Part shown: one piece after another, positions 1 through 5,505 of the stretch | Layout: each line of letters begins with the position of its first letter | How positions within the stretch are numbered: position 1 is the stretch's first letter | NCBI GenBank assembly: GCA_029287815.1 | Contig: JARFQK010000069.1 | Span: forward strand, 1 to 5,505 | Source: Gammaproteobacteria bacterium | Lineage (GTDB): Bacteria; Pseudomonadota; Gammaproteobacteria; SZUA-229 | DNA length: 5,505 nt | Reading direction: 5' to 3' | The notes under the pieces: model-generated | What the model was told of the DNA's origin: nothing | The model's input: the letters and a program-made list of their open reading frames with translations, nothing else | Databases searched by the model: none | Position numbers and translations under genes: made by a program

Positions 1-1
1 A

Positions 2-271
2 TTCATCGACGTGAAGTGGGCCGGTGATGGCGAACGTGAGTTCACTTGTCTGATTCGCCTCGATGTGTCGAATAAACCTGGCGTGCTGGCAAGATCCGCC
101 ACGGTGATCTCCGATGAAGGGGCGAACATCGAGAATGTCGAAGTGGAAGACCGCGATGGCTTGAGCACGACCATTGCGTATCTGATCGCGGTGCACGATA
201 GGGATCATCTGGCCCGCATCATCAGGCGCTTGCGCAAGCTGCCGAATGTGATGTCCATTCAACGAGCCTGA
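2..271 (+). CDS. spoT: SpoT/RelA-type (p)ppGpp synthetase/hydrolase, C-terminal ACT domain (5' end outside window)
   Basis: This is the C-terminal 89 codons of a RelA/SpoT homologue, the enzyme family that makes and degrades the alarmone (p)ppGpp in the cytoplasm. The frame is open to the left edge (FIDVKWAGDGEREF...), so the GTG at position 11 is an internal valine, not a start. The visible part is a regulatory ACT domain: strand residues FTCLIRLDVSN, the KPGVLA turn, SDEGANIENVEVEDRDG, then DHLARIIRRLRKLPNVMSIQRA at the terminus. That ending resembles SpoT of Gammaproteobacteria more than RelA. The synthetase and hydrolase domains lie outside the window, so activity cannot be judged. The choice of SpoT over RelA also rests on the downstream ridA and recG genes, the order I recall for spoT loci. 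The gap to ridA is 76 bp with no obvious terminator, which allows co-transcription. Confidence 0.88.
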   Translation, partial: FIDVKWAGDGEREFTCLIRLDVSNKPGVLARSATVISDEGANIENVEVEDRDGLSTTIAYLIAVHDRDHLARIIRRLRKLPNVMSIQRA

Positions 272-347
272 TGTCACGCTCTCTTTGGAGCGGGGGCAGC
301 CCGATACCGATCATCTTCAATCACAACTGAACCAAGAGAAATAGTCT

Positions 348-731
348 ATGGCGCGTGAAATCATTTCAACAGATAAGGCCCCGCAGGCGATAGGCACCTA
401 TTCGCAAGCCGTAAAAACCGGAAACACGGTCTATCTATCCGGTCAGATCCCGCTGGTGCCGGAGACCATGGAGATGGTTAGTGGGGACATCGAGCCGCAG
501 ATCCGGCGCGTGTTCGATAACCTGAGCGCGGTTGCTGAAGCCGCCGGCGGTTCACTCGCCGATGTCGTCAAGTTGAATATCTTCCTGGTCGATCTCGGCC
601 ATTTCGCGAAGGTCAACGAAGTCATGGCCGAGTACTTCAGCGAGCCCTATCCTGCCCGCGCAGCCATTGGCGTCGCGGCGCTGCCGAAGGCTGCGGGTGT
701 CGAGATGGATGCGGTGATGGAATTGGATTAG
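348..731 (+). CDS. ridA: RidA family 2-iminobutanoate/2-iminopropanoate deaminase
   Basis: A complete 127-aa RidA (YjgF/YER057c/UK114) protein, the usual length for the family. Family members form trimers in the cytoplasm and hydrolyse reactive enamine/imine intermediates such as 2-aminoacrylate, released by PLP enzymes like threonine dehydratase, before they damage other enzymes. Visible hallmarks are the N-terminal APQAIGTYSQAV with Tyr18, the SGQIPL segment (31-36), the VVKLNIFLVDL strand (73-83), and PARAAIGVAALP with Arg104, the residue expected to bind the substrate carboxylate. Glu119 lies in VEMDAV. By my alignment from memory, the cysteine of E. coli RidA in the RSC motif is alanine here (RAA); this position varies in the family. 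The ATG at 348 is preceded by a modest purine-rich site (AAGAGA, 334-339) 8 nt upstream. It lies between spoT and recG on the same strand, as in related bacteria. Exact substrate range within the family is not provable from sequence. Confidence 0.95.
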   Translation: MAREIISTDKAPQAIGTYSQAVKTGNTVYLSGQIPLVPETMEMVSGDIEPQIRRVFDNLSAVAEAAGGSLADVVKLNIFLVDLGHFAKVNEVMAEYFSEPYPARAAIGVAALPKAAGVEMDAVMELD

Positions 732-772
732 CTCGCTTGCGCCGCGAGGCCCCCGCCGCACCGGCGTGATTT

Positions 773-917
773 ACCGCAGAGATGCGGAGGTGCAGAGTAA
801 AGAAAGGCCAAGGCGCGGTAACGGGCCATCCGATGTGGCAAGTTGGCGGGCCCGCCCCAGCCGCGTAGCCCTGTGCGAGATATTCAGCATCTCTCTGCGA
901 CTCTGTGTCTCTGCGGT
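773..917. repeat. MITE/REP-like palindromic element between ridA and recG
   Basis: Two 25-nt arms, 773-797 and 893-917, are inverted copies that match at 20 of 25 positions. They begin with the shared ACCGCAGAGA and finish with the shared GCAGAG. The 95-nt interior carries a perfect 12-bp palindrome, GGCGGGCCCGCC (845-856). If the + strand is transcribed, four of the five arm differences become G-U pairs and only one G-A mismatch remains, so the RNA could form a nearly continuous 25-bp stem. Arms of the ACCGCAGAGA type are, from memory, widely dispersed in intergenic DNA of many environmental bacteria and often create false short reading frames. No transposase is present, and I saw no clear target-site duplication. 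The element fills about half of the 292-bp spacer. Its effect on recG expression is unknown. Confidence 0.75.
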
Positions 918-1023
918 TCACCCACATTGCCAATCAGGGGATCACGGGAGCAGGCGCAGGATTTGTGAAAGTCGCGAGCCGTGATTCAATAACATAGATC
1001 GGAATATGCGAAACTAACGGCCT

Positions 1024-3141
1024 ATGACTTCCCCGGCGTCCAAACCGACAGATTCCTCCGCCGATCAGCCTTTCGAGCACCAGTCTGTCGAGGTGCTCAA
1101 GGGTGTGGGACCCAGTGTTGCAGCCAAGCTTGAAAAACTCGGTATTCATCGAGTGCAGGATCTGTTGTTTCATTTGCCGCTGCGCTATGAAGACCGGACG
1201 CGGGTGGTGCCGATCTCGTCCCTGAAGCATGGTTCGCAAGGCGTGATCGAAGGGACTATCACGCGCACAGAAGTGCGTTACGGCGGCAGAAGCGGGCGTT
1301 CCTTACTGTGTGATCTGAGCGATGGCCCCGCGACGCTGCTGTTGCGTTTCTTCTATTTCAATGCGTCGCAACAGGCCAATCTCGTCGAGGGTGTCCGGCT
1401 ACGTTGTTACGGCGAAGCTCGGTTTCACCGACACCGCCTGGAAATGGTTCATCCCGAATATCGCCGCCTGCTCGACGGTCAGCCAGCGCCGGTCGAGGAA
1501 ACGATGACGCCGGTTTATGCCAAGACGGAAGGTGTCCATCAGACATTGCTCAGAAGCCTGATCGACCAGGTATTGCATCGCCTCGATATCGAGCAACTGC
1601 GCGAATACGTTCCTGCCGAGACTCTGGCGCCGTACGGTTTCCCTGGCTTGCAGCAGGCCATACGGGTACTGCATCACCCGCCACCCGAAACATCGCTGAA
1701 CCTGTTGCAGCAGTGCGAGCATCCGGCGCAGCAGCGGATGATATTCGAGGAACTGCTCGCGCATCAGTTGAGCCTGATGCAGCTGCGCCAGCGTGTGCAA
1801 AAACAGCGGGCTGTGCCTCTGAGTCTCACCGCCAAGCGGCGCAAGGCCTTTGAGCAGGCGCTGGCATTCGAACTGACGTCTGCGCAGCGCGTCGTGATCG
1901 ATGAAATCCTGAATGACCTGGCAAAACCTTCGCCAATGATGCGATTGCTGCAGGGCGATGTCGGTTCCGGCAAGACGGTTGTTGCGGCCCACGCCGCTTT
2001 GGCTGCGGTGTCTGGAGACAAGCAAGCCGCGATCATGGCGCCAACCGAGATCCTTGCAGAGCAACTGTATTCCAATTTTTGCGACTGGTTCCCTCCCGAG
2101 AGCTGCGTCATGTTGACGGGGAAAGACAAGGGTGGGATCAGAGGTCGGAAACTCGATGCGATCGGCTCGGCGGAAGCGCATATCGTGATCGGCACCCATG
2201 CGTTGTTCCAACAGGATGTCGAATTCAACCGGCTCGCGCTGGTGGTCATCGATGAGCAACACCGTTTCGGCGTGCATCAGCGGCTGGCCTTGAAAGACAA
2301 AGGCCAGACCGACGCGTGCATTCCGCATCAGTTGATCATGACAGCCACGCCGATACCCCGCAGCCTGGCGATGACGGCCTATGCCGATCTGGACTATTCG
2401 GTACTCGATGCGCTGCCAAGTGGACGCAAACCGGTGTCAACCGTGGTTGTTCCGGAGCAGCGTCGACAGGAAGTACTCGATCGTGTGGCCAAGGCTTGCG
2501 CTGCCGGGGAGCAGGCCTATTGGGTCTGTACGCTGGTCGAGGAATCAGAGGCTTTGCAATGCCAGGCGGCCGAAGCAACCGCTGCTGCCTTGCAACGGGC
2601 GCTGCCAAACCTGAATGTAGGCTTGATCCATGGCCGGATGAATCAGGAACAGAAGAACTCCTCGGTTGAGCGCTTCCGACAGGGTGCGGTCAACTTGCTG
2701 GTAGCGACGACGGTAATCGAGGTCGGAGTCGATGTGCCCAATGCCTCATTGATGGTGATCGAAAATGCGGAGCGCCTTGGGCTGGCGCAGTTGCACCAAC
2801 TACGCGGCCGAGTCGGCCGCGGCACCCGCCAAAGCGCTTGTGTTTTGCTCTACAGTTCGCCCTTATCGGAACGCAGTAGACAGCGGCTCGCGATTTTGCG
2901 TGAGACCAGCAACGGTTTTGCAATTGCTCAAAAGGATCTGGAAATGCGCGGACCAGGTGAGGTGCTGGGTACTCGCCAGACTGGCCTGATGCAGATGCAC
3001 ATTGCGGATATCGTCAGGGACGAGCACTGGCTGACCGAGGTCAGCGCCGCCTCACGCCATCTACTGCAGAACCATCCAGAAAATATCCGGCCGCTGATCA
3101 GGCGATGGCTTGGTCATGCCGAGCGCTATGGCGTGGTCTGA
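1024..3141 (+). CDS. recG: ATP-dependent DNA helicase RecG
   Basis: A complete 705-aa RecG (E. coli: 693 aa), the superfamily 2 translocase that regresses stalled replication forks and migrates Holliday-type branches during repair. The N-terminal part has the helix-hairpin-helix-like LKGVGPSVAAKLEKLGI (25-41) and the LFHLPLRYEDR segment leading into the wedge/OB fold that splits DNA arms. The helicase motifs are all present: Walker A GDVGSGKT (311-318), DEQH box with RFGV (410-417), TATPIPR (440-446), IHGRM (535-539), EVGVDVPNA (566-574) and QLRGRVGRG (592-600). The RecG-specific TRG region follows: GFAIAQKDLEMRGPGEVLGTRQTG spans 631-654. The ATG at 1024 adds about 24 residues before LKGVG, a low-complexity Ser/Pro/Asp-rich leader. 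No good Shine-Dalgarno precedes it, so a later start such as GTG at 1093 cannot be fully excluded, though it would trim the fold closely. No frameshift or missing catalytic residue is seen. Confidence 0.98.
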   Translation: MTSPASKPTDSSADQPFEHQSVEVLKGVGPSVAAKLEKLGIHRVQDLLFHLPLRYEDRTRVVPISSLKHGSQGVIEGTITRTEVRYGGRSGRSLLCDLSDGPATLLLRFFYFNASQQANLVEGVRLRCYGEARFHRHRLEMVHPEYRRLLDGQPAPVEETMTPVYAKTEGVHQTLLRSLIDQVLHRLDIEQLREYVPAETLAPYGFPGLQQAIRVLHHPPPETSLNLLQQCEHPAQQRMIFEELLAHQLSLMQLRQRVQKQRAVPLSLTAKRRKAFEQALAFELTSAQRVVIDEILNDLAKPSPMMRLLQGDVGSGKTVVAAHAALAAVSGDKQAAIMAPTEILAEQLYSNFCDWFPPESCVMLTGKDKGGIRGRKLDAIGSAEAHIVIGTHALFQQDVEFNRLALVVIDEQHRFGVHQRLALKDKGQTDACIPHQLIMTATPIPRSLAMTAYADLDYSVLDALPSGRKPVSTVVVPEQRRQEVLDRVAKACAAGEQAYWVCTLVEESEALQCQAAEATAAALQRALPNLNVGLIHGRMNQEQKNSSVERFRQGAVNLLVATTVIEVGVDVPNASLMVIENAERLGLAQLHQLRGRVGRGTRQSACVLLYSSPLSERSRQRLAILRETSNGFAIAQKDLEMRGPGEVLGTRQTGLMQMHIADIVRDEHWLTEVSAASRHLLQNHPENIRPLIRRWLGHAERYGVV

Positions 3142-3450
3142 AGCGGTAGCTCCGACTGGTATTTATCGGGTTCGTCGTCTATCTATAGATTAAATTGTTT
3201 CATTTGGTCCGGATACTGCACGGCGTTGAACGCTGGCGCCAATGCGATAGTTTGTTCCAGGCAAGATACGGGTCGAAGATCCGCGTTGTTGCAGTAATCG
3301 GCTCAGGACTCTAACCCGCCTTTACCACCAGGCGGCGCAGGATACGACTAGGGCATTGGTCCTTTGGAGTGAAGCCGAGATGAGCACAAATGCAGCGCGT
3401 TGTTCAAGCAAGCCGATCAAGGTTCAGGGTTTTCTAGGCTTGTGCAACGT

Positions 3451-3522
3451 CGTAGGGTGCGCCGTGCGCACCAGAACCGGCCGCCGGCCTGAAGTTTTGC
3501 GGTGCGCACGGCGCACCCTACG
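3451..3522. repeat. Perfect 22-bp inverted repeat with nested palindromic arms
   Basis: Arm 3451-3472 is the exact reverse complement of arm 3501-3522, with 28 nt between them. Each arm also contains its own palindrome: GGTGCGC-CGT-GCGCACC at 3456-3472 and GGTGCGC-ACG-GCGCACC at 3501-3517. The DNA or RNA can therefore fold either as one 22-bp stem or as two 7-bp hairpins with 3-nt loops. The interior adds CCGG-CCG-CCGG (3477-3487). GTAGGGTGCGC-type repeats are, from memory, dispersed in intergenic regions of many proteobacteria, and the arms resemble those. There is no T-tract directly after the stem, so it is not a canonical terminator, although so stable a stem could hinder transcription or RNA decay from either side. 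Which role applies is inference. Confidence 0.85.
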
Positions 3523-3622
3523 CCCTCTCCACTCTAGCCCTGACTTTGGCCACGTTTTTCGCCCCAGGGCGGCGCTTACCAACACGATTCCTGCGCCTGC
3601 TCCGATGATCCTGTTGAGAAAC

Positions 3623-3627
3623 AAGGG
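3623..3627 (+). promoter_or_regulatory. Possible ribosome binding site of the kinase gene, unusually close to the start
   Basis: AAGGG lies only 3 nt before the ATG at 3631, which is tighter than the usual 5-9 nt. The frame has an upstream stop TGA at 3541-3543 and no other ATG, GTG or TTG between that stop and 3631, so 3631 is the first possible start. The next in-frame ATG (3778) falls inside the first membrane helix and would destroy it. The start is therefore well supported even though the site itself is weakly placed. Confidence 0.35.
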
Positions 3628-3630
3628 CTT

Positions 3631-5505
3631 ATGATCGAGCAAGCGCTCAACAGCAAGGTCATCGACAAAAATTCGGGACCAGGATATCAGGCCACCGATT
3701 TCAGTGACCGCGTTACGCAAACTCAGGTCACGCGACTGATCGAGGGTTCCGGCTTTGGCGGGCTTGTTGGTTTCATCATGGCAATCGTCTGGGTAGCGCT
3801 GTTATGGAACAAGCTGCCCCACATTGTCCTGAGTGTCTGGCTGGGTGGCATGGCATTGCTGTTCGTCGTTCGCACTGTGATCACTTACTCCAGGATCTAT
3901 CAGCCTTCGCGGCAACGGCCTTATGTCGATGTTGCACGCCGCTGGTACCTGGTTGCAGTGCTGATCACCGGTGCCGGTTGGGGCGTCACTTCGACCCTGA
4001 TGTTTCCTTATGACCGCCTGGAACAAGTTGTGCTTGCATTCATCCTGGCGGGCGTTTCTGCCAGTGGCGCCACGTTGTCGCACGTTGCCTGGGTTTATTC
4101 CGGCTTCGTTGCGCTTGCTTTGGTGCCGTTGATGGTGCGCCTGTTCTATATCGGGGGTGAGGTGTATAACGCCCTGTCAGCGATGACCGGCCTGTTCATG
4201 GTGGTGATGATCATGGCGGTTTACCGGATGTACCTGGCTTCATCCAATGCACTCAGGCTCGAATACACCAATGAGGAATTGATCCAGAACCTGACTCAGG
4301 CGGGCGTCGAGCTCGAACAGATGAACAAGGAGCTCACCGATGAAATCGAGCACGTCAAACGGGTGGAGAATGAGCTCAAGCAGGCGAAGGAAAAAGCAGA
4401 GGAAATGAGCCGGGCCAAAGGTGAATTCCTGGCGAATATGAGTCATGAAATTCGCACACCCATGAATGGTATCATCGGCACCCTGCAGTTGTTGACCGAT
4501 ACATCGCTGGAAAGGTCACAACAGGAATACGTGGACACCGCCCGTAAATCGGCGAATTCGTTGTTGACCATTCTTAACGATATCCTCGATCTGTCCAAGA
4601 TTGAAGCCGGCAAATTGAACATCGAGCGCATTGCGTTCGACCTTCGAGCAATCATCGATGACTTGATCGCGCTGCATACGATGTTGGCCGAAGAAAAAAG
4701 CATCCCGTTGATTGCCGATATTGACCGACGACTACCATCGGCGCTGACAGGCGATCCGACACGCGTTCGCCAGATACTGGCGAATCTCATTTCGAATGCG
4801 CTGAAATTCACCGAAAAAGGACAAATAGTCGTCAGGGCCAGGGTGGAAGCGCTTGCCGACGACAGGGTTGAAGTCAGGCTAGAAGTTGAAGATACCGGCA
4901 TTGGTATCGAACCGAGCATCAAAGAGAAATTGTTCGACGAGTTTACCCAGGCAGACGGCTCTACCACGCGCAAGTTTGGTGGTACCGGTCTGGGCCTGGC
5001 GATCGTCAAGCAGCTGATTGAAATGATGGACGGTGAGTTTGGCGTTGAAAGCACATTGGGCGAGGGTTCGACATTCTGGTTGCGGCTCCCCTTCGAAATT
5101 GCGGATGCGCAGTCGCTGCAACCGGCTGAGGATCAGGTTTTCGATCTGGATGCCAAACTCAGCGGGCACGTGCTGCTGGTCGAGGACAATCCGGTCAATC
5201 AGATGATTGCCCGCAAGATGCTGGAAAAGATCGGGCTTGAATCGACGCTCGCGGCTGACGGTGAGCAGGCGCTGGATAAACTCAGACAGCATTCGTTCGA
5301 TGCTGTGTTGATGGATTGCCAGATGCCGGTGATGGACGGTTTTGCAGCGACTCGGTGCATTCGCGAGGAGCTGGCATTGCGCGAATTGCCGGTGATAGCG
5401 ATGACTGCAAACGTGATGGCCGGTGACCGGGAAAAATGCCTCGATGTCGGGATGAACGATTATATCGGCAAACCGGTTGTCGAAGCGGATCTCAAAAAGA
5501 CACTG
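3631..5505 (+). CDS. Membrane-bound hybrid sensor histidine kinase with receiver domain (3' end outside window)
   Basis: The first 625 residues of a hybrid two-component kinase; no stop is reached. A cytoplasmic leader of about 42 residues precedes six predicted membrane helices (about 43-59, 65-85, 105-125, 132-149, 153-173, 181-201), which places the kinase in the cytoplasm with little periplasmic sequence. A charged coiled coil (about 204-268) leads to HisKA with SHEIRTPMNG and phospho-acceptor His272. HATPase_c follows with the N box around Asn385/Asn389, G1 DTGIGI (421-426), F box LFDEF (434-438) and G2 GGTGLGLAI (450-458). A receiver domain starts near 512 with acidic Glu518/Asp519, phospho-acceptor Asp562 in MDCQMPVMDG, Thr592 and Lys614. 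All catalytic residues are present, so it should autophosphorylate and pass phosphate to its own receiver. A further receiver or Hpt domain may follow beyond the window. I do not recognise the input domain as a named sensor, so the signal is unknown. No partner regulator is visible. Confidence 0.95.
   Translation, partial: MIEQALNSKVIDKNSGPGYQATDFSDRVTQTQVTRLIEGSGFGGLVGFIMAIVWVALLWNKLPHIVLSVWLGGMALLFVVRTVITYSRIYQPSRQRPYVDVARRWYLVAVLITGAGWGVTSTLMFPYDRLEQVVLAFILAGVSASGATLSHVAWVYSGFVALALVPLMVRLFYIGGEVYNALSAMTGLFMVVMIMAVYRMYLASSNALRLEYTNEELIQNLTQAGVELEQMNKELTDEIEHVKRVENELKQAKEKAEEMSRAKGEFLANMSHEIRTPMNGIIGTLQLLTDTSLERSQQEYVDTARKSANSLLTILNDILDLSKIEAGKLNIERIAFDLRAIIDDLIALHTMLAEEKSIPLIADIDRRLPSALTGDPTRVRQILANLISNALKFTEKGQIVVRARVEALADDRVEVRLEVEDTGIGIEPSIKEKLFDEFTQADGSTTRKFGGTGLGLAIVKQLIEMMDGEFGVESTLGEGSTFWLRLPFEIADAQSLQPAEDQVFDLDAKLSGHVLLVEDNPVNQMIARKMLEKIGLESTLAADGEQALDKLRQHSFDAVLMDCQMPVMDGFAATRCIREELALRELPVIAMTANVMAGDREKCLDVGMNDYIGKPVVEADLKKTL

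Larger units (their letters stand above)
3142..3630. other. 489-bp non-coding spacer between recG and the kinase gene
   Basis: No believable coding sequence, tRNA or known riboswitch was seen here. The only convincing structure is the large inverted repeat at 3451-3522. Smaller items are a 10-bp perfect palindrome ATCTATAGAT (3181-3190) in a locally A+T-rich patch just after recG, a short GCGTTGAACGC palindrome (3224-3234), a 5-bp stem CCGCC/GGCGG (3316-3320 with 3331-3335), and CGCCC-CA-GGGCG (3560-3571). None is followed by a T-run in the way an intrinsic terminator would be. A kinase promoter presumably lies in this stretch, but I found no convincing -35/-10 pair. The codon and base pattern does not resemble a decayed gene that I can name. 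Confidence 0.6.

Noticed and set aside
277..292. Hairpin CGCTC-TCTTTG-GAGCG after spoT as a possible terminator
   Set aside because: The stem is only 5 bp and is followed by GGGGGCAGCC rather than a T-run, so it is not a credible intrinsic terminator.
766..984. Open frame of 72 codons (GTG start) on + strand between ridA and recG, and an overlapping minus-strand frame at 637-933
   Set aside because: Both frames are produced by reading through the inverted-repeat element. The predicted peptides (YRRDAEVQ..., SLRLCVSAV...) are the false-protein type such repeats commonly generate, with no ribosome site or domain.
963..991. Possible sigma-70 promoter for recG (TTGTGA with an A+T-rich stretch about 17 nt later)
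   Set aside because: No -10 hexamer close to TATAAT occurs at proper spacing; the match is no better than expected by chance.
1399..2328. 309-codon open frame on the minus strand
   Set aside because: It lies wholly inside recG, whose + strand frame has every helicase motif. The minus-strand peptide shows no recognisable domain and is a shadow of recG codon usage.
3267..3285. GATACGGGTCGAAGATCC region as a possible tRNA T-arm
   Set aside because: It lacks the GGTTCGAATCC pattern, and no acceptor or anticodon stem can be built around it.
3356..3634. Open frame of 92 codons (TTG start) spanning the 22-bp inverted repeat
   Set aside because: Its middle is simply the translated palindrome (VGCAVRTRTGRRPEVLRCARRTLRP-like), it lacks a ribosome site and any domain, and it overlaps the kinase start.
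4443..5292. Two long minus-strand open frames of 203 and 137 codons at the end of the window
   Set aside because: They are antisense to the HisKA, HATPase_c and receiver coding sequence, which is unmistakable on the + strand.

Overview
The window looks like ordinary chromosome from a gammaproteobacterium of moderate to fairly high G+C. The evidence is the gene order spoT (3' end) - ridA - recG, all on the + strand, which I recall as a conserved neighbourhood in Gammaproteobacteria such as Pseudomonas. The protein sequences also fit that group. The sequence does not allow a genus to be named.

Layout: positions 2-271 encode the C-terminal ACT domain of a RelA/SpoT-type (p)ppGpp enzyme, cut by the window start. 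A 76-bp spacer follows, then ridA (348-731), a small enamine/imine deaminase. The 292-bp spacer from 732 to 1023 holds a 145-bp element bounded by 25-nt imperfect inverted repeats (773-797 and 893-917), of the dispersed, MITE-like or REP-like kind. Next is a complete recG (1024-3141, 705 aa), the ATP-dependent branch-migration helicase, with every expected motif intact. A 489-bp non-coding stretch (3142-3630) follows. It contains a perfect 22-bp inverted repeat (3451-3472 and 3501-3522) in which each arm is itself a palindrome. The last gene starts at 3631 and runs off the window end. It encodes a membrane-bound hybrid histidine kinase with six predicted transmembrane helices, a coiled coil, HisKA, HATPase_c and a receiver domain. 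It does not appear as a closed reading frame because its stop lies beyond the window.

How the genes relate: spoT, ridA and possibly recG may be co-transcribed and are housekeeping functions (stringent response, metabolite damage control, replication-fork repair). The kinase is separated from them by a long spacer with a strong palindrome and is probably a separate transcription unit. I found no mobile-element gene, CRISPR array, RNA gene or defence system. The least ordinary features are the two palindromic elements between genes and the unrecognised six-helix input domain of the kinase.
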